DNA of 64,000 nucleotides, taken from contig JAXGTD010000003.1 in the NCBI GenBank assembly GCA_040775095.1, positions 29,722-93,721 of the forward strand, read 5' to 3'. This DNA comes from JAXGTD01 sp040775095. Lineage in GTDB: Bacteria > Pseudomonadota > Gammaproteobacteria > Chromatiales > Chromatiaceae. This document shows positions 18,682 through 27,674 of this stretch, one piece after another (position 1 is the first letter of the stretch; each line of letters opens with the position of its first letter). A program made the position numbers and the translations under genes. Below the pieces are notes generated by a model. That model was not told the DNA's origin and did not search any database. It saw only the letters and a list, made by a program, of their open reading frames with translations.

Positions 18682-18936
18682 ATGGCAACCGTACAGATGT
18701 ATACCACGGCCATCTGCCCTTACTGCGTGCGTGCCAAGCACCTGCTCGAGCGCAAGGGCGTCCATTTCGAGGAGATCCGTATCGACCACGACCAGGCACA
18801 GATGCGGGTCATGATGGAGCGCAGCAAGCGCTGCACGGTGCCCCAGATCTTTATCGGCGACCAACACGTCGGCGGCTATGACGATATGGCCGAGCTCGAG
18901 GCCCGCGGGGAGCTCGATCCCCTGCTCGAGGCATGA
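18682..18936 (+). CDS. grxC: Glutaredoxin 3
   Basis: An 84-residue dithiol glutaredoxin. Active-site CPYC is at residues 12-15. TVPQIFIGDQHVGGYDD carries the cis-proline and the GSH-binding GG(Y/C)DD motif. It reduces protein disulfides and ribonucleotide reductase using glutathione. GAGGAG precedes the ATG by about six bases. Its stop overlaps the hslR start by 4 bp (ATGA). Confidence 0.97.
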   Translation: MATVQMYTTAICPYCVRAKHLLERKGVHFEEIRIDHDQAQMRVMMERSKRCTVPQIFIGDQHVGGYDDMAELEARGELDPLLEA

Positions 18937-19349
18937 GCGACGGCCACCGCGGCGCGGGAGATGACCAGGGCACCGAACGGCTCGACAAGTGGCTGTGGGC
19001 GGCGCGCTTCTTTAAGACCCGCCAGCTCGCGGTCGGCGCCATCAACGGAGGCAAGGTCCAGGTCGAGGGCCAGCGCTCGAAGCCTGGCCGTGTCGTCCGT
19101 CCGGGTACACGGCTGAGCATACACAAGGGCTCGCTGGTCTGGGACATCGAGGTCAAGGCCCTGTCCCGGCAGCGCCGCCCCGCCGCCGAGGCGGCGCTAC
19201 TGTACAGTGAGGACGAGGCCAGCCGTCTGCGACGTCAGGAACTGGTGCAGGAGCGTCGCGCGAGCGCACCGCTCGCCGGCCCACACCAAGGCCGTCCGAG
19301 CAAGCGCGACCGTCGCCAGATCGAGGACTTCACCGGCCGCCACGGCTGA
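18933..19349 (+). CDS. hslR: Heat-shock protein Hsp15, S4-domain RNA-binding protein
   Basis: A 138-residue protein with an N-terminal S4 RNA-binding domain (RLDKWLWAARFFKTRQLA around residues 16-33, then GGKVQVEGQRSKPGRVV) and a basic C-terminal tail. In E. coli Hsp15 binds 50S subunits that carry stalled nascent chains. Its start overlaps the grxC stop, so it shares the grxC transcript. Confidence 0.94.
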   Translation: MSDGHRGAGDDQGTERLDKWLWAARFFKTRQLAVGAINGGKVQVEGQRSKPGRVVRPGTRLSIHKGSLVWDIEVKALSRQRRPAAEAALLYSEDEASRLRRQELVQERRASAPLAGPHQGRPSKRDRRQIEDFTGRHG

Positions 19350-19363
19350 GGAGAAACGGCCTC

Positions 19364-19822
19364 ATGGACAACGAGATCTTCCGCGATACCTACAACGCCA
19401 TCAACGAGCGCATCTGCCCGTTCGAAAAAGGCATTCTGACCAACAACTGCCGCTGCGCCCGCGCCCAGCGATTCTGCATCGCCGAGCGCGAAGGTGTCCG
19501 GTGCGACGCGGACGAGGCCCAGGCCCGTTGCATCGAGCTGCTGGCACGGCTGCGTCGCCAGGCCCGCTTTGCGCTGAAGACGGCAGACCAGCAGTCCGCG
19601 CTGCCCCACGCCAAGGCGATGCGGGTACAGGTCGGGGGACTGCGGGGGCTGCACGCGGTGCTCGAGCCGAATTCCCCGATCCCGCAGCAGATCCCGGATA
19701 TCAACGGCATCGTCGAGGCCGCAATCGCCCGCTTCGGCAGCCTCGAGGCGCTCCCCTTTCAGACCCTGGTACAGCAGATCAGCGCATACAAGGGCCGACG
19801 CCCACTTCGGCCGAGTCGCTGA
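19364..19822 (+). CDS. Cysteine-rich conserved hypothetical protein, 152 aa
   Basis: Not recognised as a named family. Seven Cys lie in the N-terminal half: C18, C30, C32, C38, C47 and, further on, C56, with a pattern ICPFEK, NNCRCAR and FCIAEREGVRC that resembles an Fe-S or Zn knuckle. The C-terminal half is helical, with a possible DINGIVEAAIARFGSL segment. It begins 14 bp after hslR, so it is the third gene of the grxC-hslR unit, hinting at a redox or metal-related role. Confidence 0.75.
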   Translation: MDNEIFRDTYNAINERICPFEKGILTNNCRCARAQRFCIAEREGVRCDADEAQARCIELLARLRRQARFALKTADQQSALPHAKAMRVQVGGLRGLHAVLEPNSPIPQQIPDINGIVEAAIARFGSLEALPFQTLVQQISAYKGRRPLRPSR

Positions 19823-19879
19823 GGGCCGGATTCCGGCACCCCGCGCACGGCGCGGATCCACCCCTCGCAACCCCCGGGC

Positions 19880-20398
19880 TCAGGGGGCCGGCGGCACCAT
19901 CGCGCTGTCGGTCGCCCAGTAGATCACCCAGCGCCCGCTCTCCTCGCGACGCAGACGAACGATCATATAGGCGTCGAAACCCCAGAAACTGCCGGCGCCG
20001 AAATCGGCCGGGGTGGGGAAATAGGCCAGCGCGGTGTCGGCGTCGTGCTCCACGACATGGATATCACTCGGGACCCAGGTGGCCAGATCGCCCTCCCCAG
20101 CCAGCGTATAGTCGGTCATCCGTTCAGCAATATCGGCGCTGTAACCGCGCCGATAGTGGCTGAAGAGGCTGTCCCACGACGGGAACGCGTGCGGATCGGC
20201 CCAATAGTCCCGCTCGAGGCGGTTTGCCAGGATCACGGCATCGACAATCGCCTGCTCATCGCTCTGGCCGGCCGCCTGCCCAACCGCCTGCCCAGCGTCC
20301 TGCCCCCCCGTCTGCCCGATCGGCTCGGCTGCAACCAACCGCGCTCCCAGCAGTAGCCAGAGGGCTACAAGAATGGCATGTCGCGACGAAGGCTCCAA
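19880..20398 (-). CDS. Exported hypothetical protein, 172 aa
   Basis: Family not recognised. A signal peptide (HAILVALWLLLGARLVAAEP) follows a TTG start at 20398 with GGAGAG 7 bases upstream; no ATG exists in a suitable place, and the frame beyond is unrelated. After the cleavage site comes a spacer with GQ-rich repeats (QTGGQDAGQAVGQAAGQ). A compact domain of about 115 residues follows, with DYWADPHAF, YRRGYSADIAERM and RWVIYWATDSAMV, resembling NTF2-like periplasmic domains only loosely. Confidence 0.7.
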   Translation of the reverse strand: MEPSSRHAILVALWLLLGARLVAAEPIGQTGGQDAGQAVGQAAGQSDEQAIVDAVILANRLERDYWADPHAFPSWDSLFSHYRRGYSADIAERMTDYTLAGEGDLATWVPSDIHVVEHDADTALAYFPTPADFGAGSFWGFDAYMIVRLRREESGRWVIYWATDSAMVPPAP

Positions 20399-21120
20399 CG
20401 GCTGGCTCTCCAGACTTGAGCGGCCCGAACGAGGCGACGGCGCGAGCCGACAACCAGCGTCGCTCGTCGCTGCGGCAAGTATGCGCCGTTTCTGCGAACC
20501 CGTGTCCACCAAACCGCCCCCGGGCGATCTAGAATTTCTCTTGATGACCGATTGAATCCAGACCCCATCGAATCTGGCCCACGCGTGGACCCGCATCGAG
20601 GCCGGCCGGGCCCCGGTGCCCCCGCGGTCCCCAACAGCGCCGGCACTTTCGGCGCCCGCGCGGACAATCGGTCAACGGCATCGCTGGGGCCGCGCGACGG
20701 GTGCGGTGACTGATCCGCGGCGGGGATCGGAGTCGCTTGACGCGGGAGGGCGGGGCTCTGCATCATCAATCAAAAATATTCAATCCGCATATCGACATTC
20801 CTTATCGCGCATGCTGGCCAGTCGGGATCGAGACGACGGCCCCCCGACGAACCCGATCGTATCCTGCCTGCACCCATTCGCCGGCGCGATGGGATGTGGT
20901 CTTGATTCCAACGCGTGATCGTGCGACCCGGCGCGGCGGGATCGATAAATCGGGATGAGTACCCCTGCCAGATCGGCACGCCGGCATCACACGGCCAGGT
21001 ACAATGAGGGCCGGCATGGGCCGGTCGATCCGAGTCGACCGTTTCGCTGGAAGGAATTCCCACAAACAAGAAAAGCCATTGCCATCTGCGAATGATGCAG
21101 ACCACGGCGGGAGCCAGTCG
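20399..21120. other. Intergenic stretch with no supported gene
   Basis: Some 720 bp before the diguanylate cyclase. It includes a locally AT-richer patch around 20760-20800. Short open frames exist but lack ribosome-binding sites or recognisable sequence. The 3' end must carry the cyclase promoter; GGGAG at 21108 is its ribosome-binding site. Confidence 0.45.
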
Positions 21121-22236
21121 ATGACACCAAGAACCGACGAATCCTGGTCGGCAGACGTACCCAATCCGTTCGAGCTCAAGGACTTCAATCGGACACTGGC
21201 AGAGATTGAATGGCTGCTACTCGTCCTGATCCTGGTCTATCTCGCCCTGCCGAATGGCGACATCGAGCAACCCCAGCACATCCTCGTGGCCTGTGCCCTG
21301 TTCGCGGGCTTCACCCTGACGTTTCGATATCTGAATCTCTTCCGAATGCCAGCGCGCTGGAAGTTCACCATCGAGACCTGGGCGATGATCGGTCTGACCG
21401 CGGTGGCCGTCTGGGACACGGGCAAAGTAGACAGCCCCTTGATTGGTCTGTTCCTGCTGGTGATCATCTTCAGTGCCCTGACCCTCGGCAAGCTGACCAC
21501 GCTGCTGGAGGTCGCCTTGATCACCAGCTTTTACCTGTTCGCGGCATATTCGACCTTTGGGCAGGAGATCTACGCCCCTTTGATCTTCAGCCGACTGATG
21601 CTCAACTTCTCGCCGTTCGTGCTGGTGGCCTACGTCACCTCGCTGCTGGCGGCCGATCTGGGGTTCACGCGCGCATTCGTGCAGCGGCTCGCCGAGACCG
21701 ACGAGCTGACCGGCCTTCCCAACATGCGCGCCTTCAGGCTCGCGCTGGCCCACCAGAAACGCAAGGCCACCGTCAATGGACAGCCTTTCACGTTACTGAT
21801 GGTGGACATCGACAAGCTCAAGACCGTCAACGACCGATTCGGCCACCCGACTGGCAACCGCGTGATCCGTGCCGTCGCCAACGACATCATTCGCGGCCTG
21901 CGTTCGGCCGATCTGGTGGCACGCTACGGGGGCGACGAGTTTATCGCCCTGCTGCCGCGCACCGCCGAGCAGCAGGCCCGCCAGGCGGGCGAACGCATCC
22001 TGAGTCGGTTCGACCGCATCCGGATCAACACCGACTCGGAACCCATCCGCGTCAGGGCCAGCATCGGCTTCGCCACCTATCCCAGCATGGCCAATGAGAT
22101 CGACGATCTGATCGAGCACGCCGACAAGGCACTCTATGGGAGCAAACGCGCCGGGGGTAGCCGCGTGTCCGGCTACCATGAGCTAAAGCTATCGCTGCCG
22201 GATGCGGCAGCGGCCGCGGCGGTGGTCGAGGCCTGA
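21121..22236 (+). CDS. Membrane diguanylate cyclase (GGDEF)
   Basis: A 371-residue protein making cyclic di-GMP. About six hydrophobic helices fill residues 28-180. A GGDEF domain starts at DELTGLPNMRAF (about 199). It has the Mg-site Asp in VDIDKLKTVND, the catalytic YGGDEF intact, and an RxxD inhibitory site (RSAD) five residues before GGDEF, implying product inhibition. The C-terminus is an Ala-rich run. ATG 21121 has GGGAG eight bases before it; an earlier ATG at 21004 gives an unlikely leader. Confidence 0.93.
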   Translation: MTPRTDESWSADVPNPFELKDFNRTLAEIEWLLLVLILVYLALPNGDIEQPQHILVACALFAGFTLTFRYLNLFRMPARWKFTIETWAMIGLTAVAVWDTGKVDSPLIGLFLLVIIFSALTLGKLTTLLEVALITSFYLFAAYSTFGQEIYAPLIFSRLMLNFSPFVLVAYVTSLLAADLGFTRAFVQRLAETDELTGLPNMRAFRLALAHQKRKATVNGQPFTLLMVDIDKLKTVNDRFGHPTGNRVIRAVANDIIRGLRSADLVARYGGDEFIALLPRTAEQQARQAGERILSRFDRIRINTDSEPIRVRASIGFATYPSMANEIDDLIEHADKALYGSKRAGGSRVSGYHELKLSLPDAAAAAAVVEA

Positions 22237-22285
22237 TCGCGGCGAACGGCCCGTCCGCGCGGGTGAACCAGCGACAGGCGTCCAG

Positions 22286-23110
22286 TCAAGCCGCCGGCCC
22301 GGTCCCGCCGGACAACAGCGTCGCGGCCAACAACAGCGCCGCTGTCTCCGTCATTTCTACCAGCGCCCCCGCGGTATCGCCCGTAAAACCGCCGAGTCGG
22401 TGCAGCATCGCGCGTCGCCACGGCAGGATCGTCAGCGCGGCGGCGCAGAGCACCGCGATCGCCGCCACGCCGAGGTGAGCCCCGGCCCCCAACCAGACCG
22501 CCGCGAGTACGCCCCAGGCCGCCGCCCGAGGCAGATGGCGCTGCATCGCCGCCCCCATGCCCCCGGCACGCGCAGCGTGTGTGGTCAGTGCCAGCAGCAA
22601 CAGCTGCCCCCGGCCCACCGCGGGTAACCACAGCAACAGCGCCAGGACGGCCGACGCGTCCCGCTCGCAATCGGCCAACGCGGCGAGCAGGACCTCCAGC
22701 CCCGTCCATTTGGCGAGCAGCACCAGCACCAGCGTCACCACGCCCATTGCCCCCGTCGCCGGGTCCGAAAGGATCGCGAGGGTCCGCTCCCGATCCCCCA
22801 GCCCGCCGACCCAGGCATCGGCGCAATCGGCCAGGCCGTCGAGGTGCAGCGCGCCGGTGGACCAGACCCAGGCGATCAGCACCAGTGCCGCCGCCGGCGC
22901 GGGTGCTGCCCCGGCCAGCGGCACCAGGACCAGCGCCAGGACCAGCAGAAACCCGCCAATGAGCAGCCCAATCAACGGATAGAACAGTGCCGCACGACCG
23001 ACCTGCTCGGGCGGGGGCCAGCCCGGATCGGGCAGCGGCGCACGGGTCAGAAAGCGAGCGGCAATGAGAAGGCCCCGCCAGGCATCCGACACCCCCTGTG
23101 GCAGGGACAT
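22286..23110 (-). CDS. cobS: Adenosylcobinamide-GDP ribazoletransferase
   Basis: A 274-residue membrane enzyme joining adenosylcobinamide-GDP and alpha-ribazole (phosphate) to make adenosylcobalamin (phosphate). Typical features are FLTRAPLP near the start and the motif HLDGLADCADAW around residues 79-90, followed by helices rich in Ala and Leu. Its ATG overlaps the DUF808 stop (ATGA at 23107-23110 on the minus strand). It is the last gene of the riboswitch-led operon. Confidence 0.95.
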   Translation of the reverse strand: MSLPQGVSDAWRGLLIAARFLTRAPLPDPGWPPPEQVGRAALFYPLIGLLIGGFLLVLALVLVPLAGAAPAPAAALVLIAWVWSTGALHLDGLADCADAWVGGLGDRERTLAILSDPATGAMGVVTLVLVLLAKWTGLEVLLAALADCERDASAVLALLLWLPAVGRGQLLLLALTTHAARAGGMGAAMQRHLPRAAAWGVLAAVWLGAGAHLGVAAIAVLCAAALTILPWRRAMLHRLGGFTGDTAGALVEMTETAALLLAATLLSGGTGPAA

Positions 23111-24069
23111 CAGCGGACACCGGACAGAGGCGGACGCGCGCGCAGGCGCCCAATCAGGACCACCAGCGCCAACGACAGGGCACCGGCCAGGATTCCGACC
23201 AACCCGTCGAGCAACAACGGCGCCACCACGGCCAGCGTCCCACCGGCTCCAGGAAGCCCGGCAAGCCACTCGACCAGGTGATGGATCAGGCCATGCACCG
23301 GGGGCAGACCATGGCTGAGGATGCCACCACCAACCAGGAACATCGCCACCATGCCGGCCACGGACAATGCCTTCATCAGCCAGGGCGCGGCGCGCAGGAT
23401 CCCCCTTCCCAAACCCCGCTGGAGGGCCGGCCAGCCCCCGATACCGGCGACCCGACTCAGGTAGAGGCCGCCGTCGTCGAGCTTCACGATGCCGGCCACG
23501 ATCCCGTAGACACCAATGGTCATCACGAGCGCGACGGCGCTGATCACGACGACCTGAGTGCCAAATGCGGCCCCGGCCACGGTGCCCAGCGTGATCGCGA
23601 CGATCTCCGCCGACAGGATGAAATCGGTGCGCACCGCACCGGAGATCTTCTCGCGCTCGAGGGCCGCCAGATCCACGTCCGGCTCCATCAACGCGGTGAC
23701 CAGGTCGGCACGGTGTGCGGAACGCGCCTGCTCATCGTGCAGAAACCGGTGCGCGATCTTTTCAAACCCTTCGAAGCACAGAAACAGCCCGCCCAGCATC
23801 AACAGGGGCGTGATCGCCCAGGGCGCGACGGCGCTGATCACCAGGGCCGCGGGCACGAGGATGGCCTTGTTGCGCAACGAGCCCAGGAACACCGCCCAGA
23901 CCACCGGCAACTCGCGCTCGGCGCGCACGCCGCTGACCTGCTGGGCATTCAGTGCCAGATCGTCGCCCAGCACACCGGCGGTCTTGCGGGCGGCAACCTT
24001 GGTCAGGATCGCGACATCGTCGAGGACGGTCGCGATATCGTCGAGCAGCGCGAGCAGACTACTGGCCAT
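23110..24069 (-). CDS. DUF808 (YedI-like) membrane protein
   Basis: A 319-residue multi-helix inner-membrane protein. It starts MASSLLALLDDIATVLDDVA, the family signature, followed by KTAGVLGDDLALNA and MLGGLFLCFEGFEKI. Function is unknown. It lies inside the cobalamin operon and its stop overlaps the cobS start by ATGA, so translation of CobS depends on it. ATG 24069 was chosen over a longer frame to 24222 that lacks family sequence. Between it and the metallophosphoesterase lies a 166-bp gap. Confidence 0.85.
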   Translation of the reverse strand: MASSLLALLDDIATVLDDVAILTKVAARKTAGVLGDDLALNAQQVSGVRAERELPVVWAVFLGSLRNKAILVPAALVISAVAPWAITPLLMLGGLFLCFEGFEKIAHRFLHDEQARSAHRADLVTALMEPDVDLAALEREKISGAVRTDFILSAEIVAITLGTVAGAAFGTQVVVISAVALVMTIGVYGIVAGIVKLDDGGLYLSRVAGIGGWPALQRGLGRGILRAAPWLMKALSVAGMVAMFLVGGGILSHGLPPVHGLIHHLVEWLAGLPGAGGTLAVVAPLLLDGLVGILAGALSLALVVLIGRLRARPPLSGVR

Positions 24070-24235
24070 GGGAGGGGATTCCGTGTGGGGATCGGGCTGG
24101 ATCGGGCGGGTGCCGAGCGAGGCGCCGCACCCGTGGGTACCGGCGTATTTCACCACAGGCCGGCGACCGGGGCCTCCGCCGCGCATGCCGCGGCCCGTGG
24201 CCAGGACGGGCGCACGGAACATGGTTCAGCGGGCG

Positions 24236-25249
24236 TTAGCCTGGCGCCGACTCCAGGATGTGCAGCGTGATCTCGGGCGGGCAAAAGAAACGCAGCGGCA
24301 CACCGCAGGAGCCGGTTCCGACCGAGGTGTAGCCGAGCATGCCGCGGCAGGCCCAGGCACCGCTGAGCATCGCGCGGGGAACGTCGCAGACCTTCACCAA
24401 CGCGTAGCCGCCGGGCAGACAGATCTGGCCGCCGTGGGTGTGCCCGCTGAGCATGACGTCGAAGCCGTGCGCGGCGGCCTCCGGGTAGGCCTCCGGCGAG
24501 TGACAGAGCAAGACGGAGAAGGCCTCGTCCGGGATCGCATCACGCACCCCCGCCAGGTCGTGGGTCTTGTAGAAGTGCGGATCGTCGACGCCCGCCAGGT
24601 GCAGATCGGCACCGTTAAACCGGATCTCGACCACCTCATTGAGCAGGAAACGCAGGCCGGAACGCTCCAGCGGCGGTACGATCTCGACGAAATCATGGTT
24701 ACCCAGGATCGCGTACAGCGGCGCCGTGAACGCGGACAGGATGCGCCGGGTCTGGCGCACGGATGGGCCGTGATCCGCATCGGTGGTGTTGCGAAAGTCG
24801 CCCGTGAGCACCGCGACGTCGTAGTCCAGCCCCGCGACCCGCGCGATGATGGTCTCGGCGATGACGGGATCCAGATCCAGGTGCAGGTCGCTCAGGTGCA
24901 GCAGCCGCAGACCGTGCAGGGCCCGTGGCAGACGGGGATGACGGATGCGGTTCTCGACCACCCGGATGGCCTGGAAATTCCGATAGCCCCAGCCCCAACA
25001 TCCGGCCAGCTTCACCACGCGCCGGACCAGACGATCCACGTCGACGATGCGGCCGATCCCGAGGAACAGGTCCTGCTGATGGGCCTGGCCGGCGACGTGA
25101 AACACCTGCTCGGACAGCCGCTGGCGTAGCCGCGCATCGCCGAGGCGCCGGCGCAGGGCCTCGTAGTCCTCCGCCCGCAGCTCGTCTTCACCCGCGTCGG
25201 CAGAGGGGGTCGGCGCGCTGGCAGGATCCCGCGCGTGCGTCATCGGCAT
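24236..25249 (-). CDS. Calcineurin-like metallophosphoesterase
   Basis: A 337-residue protein with the complete dinuclear metal site: SDLHLD (about residue 117), TGDF, LGNHDF, CHSPE and GHTHGGQICLPGG. A charged N-terminal extension of about 110 residues precedes the core and holds a basic membrane-proximal helix (VRRVVKLAGCWGWG). It resembles YaeI-type enzymes that cleave phospholipid or nucleotide phosphoesters. It sits 34 bp after cobC in the cobalamin operon; whether it acts on a B12 precursor is inference. Confidence 0.88.
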   Translation of the reverse strand: MPMTHARDPASAPTPSADAGEDELRAEDYEALRRRLGDARLRQRLSEQVFHVAGQAHQQDLFLGIGRIVDVDRLVRRVVKLAGCWGWGYRNFQAIRVVENRIRHPRLPRALHGLRLLHLSDLHLDLDPVIAETIIARVAGLDYDVAVLTGDFRNTTDADHGPSVRQTRRILSAFTAPLYAILGNHDFVEIVPPLERSGLRFLLNEVVEIRFNGADLHLAGVDDPHFYKTHDLAGVRDAIPDEAFSVLLCHSPEAYPEAAAHGFDVMLSGHTHGGQICLPGGYALVKVCDVPRAMLSGAWACRGMLGYTSVGTGSCGVPLRFFCPPEITLHILESAPG

Positions 25250-25283
25250 GCACCCTCGCGATCGACTTCAGACGCCAACGAGT

Positions 25284-25955
25284 CTAGCACGCGGCGGCTC
25301 GGCGCGGCGCGGGGTCCTGCCCATGGGAGATCAGGCTCGGTCGACCGCCGCCCACCGGCAGCCGCAGCCGAGTGCGGCATGCGGGCGGTACCTCGATGAG
25401 CAACAAGGCCTCGGCGGCGAGCCCGAGCACCTCCCCGATGATCACCCGCACCACCCCACCGTGGGTGACGACCAGGGGATGCCTGGCATCGCCGTGGAGC
25501 ACAGCCTGCCAGCCCCCGCGGACACGCTCGCGGAATGCGCTGAACGGCTCGGCCCCGGGCGGGGTGTAGCCAAGCGGGTCCGCCCAGAAGCGCGAGAGGT
25601 CTTCGATTGGCACCTCATCCGCGCTCACTCCCTCCCAGGCACCAAAGCCGCGCTCCCCAAGTGCCGGCAGCACAGTCAGCGGCAGTCCGCGACAGGTAGC
25701 GAGATCGCGCGCAAACTCCAGACAGCGCCGTGCGGGGGAACTGATTATCCGATCCCATCCGCCGGGCCTGGCGCCCTCACCGGAGGCCCGTACCGCATGG
25801 CGCAACTGTGTCCAACCGGCCGCGCTCAGCGGGTCGTCATGTCCACCCCGAAAACGCCCGCCGCCCTCCACCGCGCCGTGGCGCAACAGGTCAGCGAACC
25901 GATCAGGCATCGGTCGCCCCGGCGCGGACACGGGGCCGCCCGCCGCCTCAGCCAT
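25284..25955 (-). CDS. cobC: Histidine phosphatase, probable alpha-ribazole phosphatase
   Basis: A 223-residue phosphoglycerate-mutase-like phosphatase. LLRHGAVEGGG has the catalytic His of the RHG motif, SSPARRCLEFA the second Arg, and VVTHGGVVRVIIG the second His. It probably removes phosphate from alpha-ribazole-5-phosphate before or after lower-ligand attachment. The start (ATG 25955) overlaps the cobT stop by 8 bp; an ATG at 25910 also exists. The position between cobT and cobS supports the cobC assignment. Confidence 0.82.
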   Translation of the reverse strand: MAEAAGGPVSAPGRPMPDRFADLLRHGAVEGGGRFRGGHDDPLSAAGWTQLRHAVRASGEGARPGGWDRIISSPARRCLEFARDLATCRGLPLTVLPALGERGFGAWEGVSADEVPIEDLSRFWADPLGYTPPGAEPFSAFRERVRGGWQAVLHGDARHPLVVTHGGVVRVIIGEVLGLAAEALLLIEVPPACRTRLRLPVGGGRPSLISHGQDPAPRRAAAC

Positions 25956-27009
25956 CCGCGCCGGACACACGCGCCTCGTCGAAGGTCGCCATGCCGTTGT
26001 GCAGCACGCAGGCGAGCCGCAGCAGCGGGACCGCCACCGCGGCGCCGCTGCCCTCGCCCAGGCGCATCCCGAGATCGAGAAGGGGTTGATCGCCCAGCGC
26101 CTCGACCACGAGCCGATGCCCGGGTTCGGCGGATGCATGCGCCAGTAGCATCCATTGCCCGGCGCCATCACACAGACGGGTCGCCGCCAGCGCGGCCACG
26201 GAGCTGATGAACCCATCCACCAGAACCGGCAGGCCGGACTGGGCGCAGGCGCAATAGGCGCCAGCCAGGGCCGCGATCTCGAAGCCACCGACGCGGGCCA
26301 GCGCGCCCAGTGGGTCGGACAAGGCCGCGCCGTGCAGCGCCAGCGCTCGCGCCACCACCGCGCCCTTGTGTGCAACGCCAGCGCGATCGAGCCCGGTACC
26401 CGGCCCGACGAGCTCCGCTGCCGGACGCGAGAGCAGCGCGCAGGCCAGCGCCGCCGCGGCGGTGGTGTTGCCGATCCCCATCTCGCCCCCGATAAACAAC
26501 TGCGCCCTGTCCTCCAGCGCCCGTCCCACGGCGGCGCGCCCCGCGGCCATGGCCCGCGCCAGCTGGGCCGCCGTCATGGCCGGCCCCTGGGCCAGATTGG
26601 CCGTACCCGCGGCAATCGGCTCCAGCCGGATGCGCGGGTGCAACGGCACCGGCGAGACCGTGCCGAGCACGATCAGCTCGAGCCTGGCACCGATCGCCGT
26701 CGCCACGACACTCACCGCGGCGCCGCCGGCGGCCATGTTGGCGATCATCTGCCCGGTCACCGCCTGCGGGTAGGCCGAGACACCAGCGGCCGCGACGCCG
26801 TGGTCGGCGGCGAAGACGCACAGGTGCACCCGCTCCGCCTCGGGCCGTTCGCTCCCCTGCATGCCAGCCAGCCTCACCGCGACCGTCTCCAGCCGGCCGA
26901 GGGCGCCGGCCGGCTTGGTCAGCCTTGCCTGGCGTGCCCGCGCGGCGCGCCGCGCCTGCCGGTCGAGGGCCCTCGCGGGTTGCCGGACCCAGTCGTTGGA
27001 TGCGTTCAT
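25948..27009 (-). CDS. cobT: Nicotinate-nucleotide-dimethylbenzimidazole phosphoribosyltransferase
   Basis: A 353-residue enzyme that activates the lower ligand by forming alpha-ribazole phosphate from nicotinate mononucleotide and a benzimidazole. The diagnostic FIGGEMGIGNTTAAAAL occurs around residues 175-191, GPGTGLDRAGVAHK follows, and EPGHRLVVEALGDQPLLDLGMRLGEGSGA (with the catalytic Glu at the end) completes the fold. It is 61 bp downstream of cobU. Confidence 0.96.
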   Translation of the reverse strand: MNASNDWVRQPARALDRQARRAARARQARLTKPAGALGRLETVAVRLAGMQGSERPEAERVHLCVFAADHGVAAAGVSAYPQAVTGQMIANMAAGGAAVSVVATAIGARLELIVLGTVSPVPLHPRIRLEPIAAGTANLAQGPAMTAAQLARAMAAGRAAVGRALEDRAQLFIGGEMGIGNTTAAAALACALLSRPAAELVGPGTGLDRAGVAHKGAVVARALALHGAALSDPLGALARVGGFEIAALAGAYCACAQSGLPVLVDGFISSVAALAATRLCDGAGQWMLLAHASAEPGHRLVVEALGDQPLLDLGMRLGEGSGAAVAVPLLRLACVLHNGMATFDEARVSGADG

Positions 27010-27070
27010 ACGCTTGCGAATCGGTCGGGAATAAAGGGCCCGGGTCGGGCCACGGAAGGCCCCTTTCGGC

Positions 27071-27613
27071 TCATGGAACTGGCCCCCCCTTCAGAGACAG
27101 GGGCAGGCCAGCGACGCACAGCACCACGCGATCGCACTGGGCAGCCAGCTCCTGATGGAGTCGGCCGGCGAGGTCGACGTAGCGCCGGCTGAGCGCATCG
27201 AGCGGTACCACGCCCATGTTGGTCTCGTTGCCGACAAGGATCACCGAGCCACCGAGGCGGGGTAGACAGGCGTGTAACGCGTCGAGCTCGCGCTCGAGCA
27301 GGGTCTGGTCCGACTGGCAGAGGAGATTGGTCAGCCAAAGGGTCAGACACTCCACGATCACGCAATGCCCGGCGACTGCCTGCTCGGCAAGGCGCTCGGC
27401 CAGCCGGATCGGCTCCTCGATCAACGACCAGCTCGCGGGCCGGTGTGCCTGGTGGGCCGCGATTCGGGCGCCCATCTCATCGTCACCAGCGGTGGCGGTT
27501 GCCAGGTAGGTCACCGGCAGGCCCGACGCGCGTGCCAACCGCTCGGCGAGCCGGCTCTTGCCCGAGCGGACACCGCCCAGGATCAGCGTGCGCCGCGCGT
27601 TGGTGGGGCTCAT
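27071..27613 (-). CDS. cobU: Adenosylcobinamide kinase / guanylyltransferase
   Basis: A 180-residue bifunctional enzyme that phosphorylates adenosylcobinamide and transfers GMP. The P-loop is GGVRSGKS (about residues 13-20). The conserved His and the LTLWLTNLL segment and VGNETNMGVVPLDALSRRY (about 139-157) are all present. The start at 27613 was chosen because the longer frame to 27661 lies over an unrelated lead. Confidence 0.95.
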   Translation of the reverse strand: MSPTNARRTLILGGVRSGKSRLAERLARASGLPVTYLATATAGDDEMGARIAAHQAHRPASWSLIEEPIRLAERLAEQAVAGHCVIVECLTLWLTNLLCQSDQTLLERELDALHACLPRLGGSVILVGNETNMGVVPLDALSRRYVDLAGRLHQELAAQCDRVVLCVAGLPLSLKGGPVP

Positions 27614-27674
27614 CCGCGCGACGTACCGTCGGTTGCCGGGAGACCGGTCGCCCGGCAGCAACGGCCTGTCGAGA

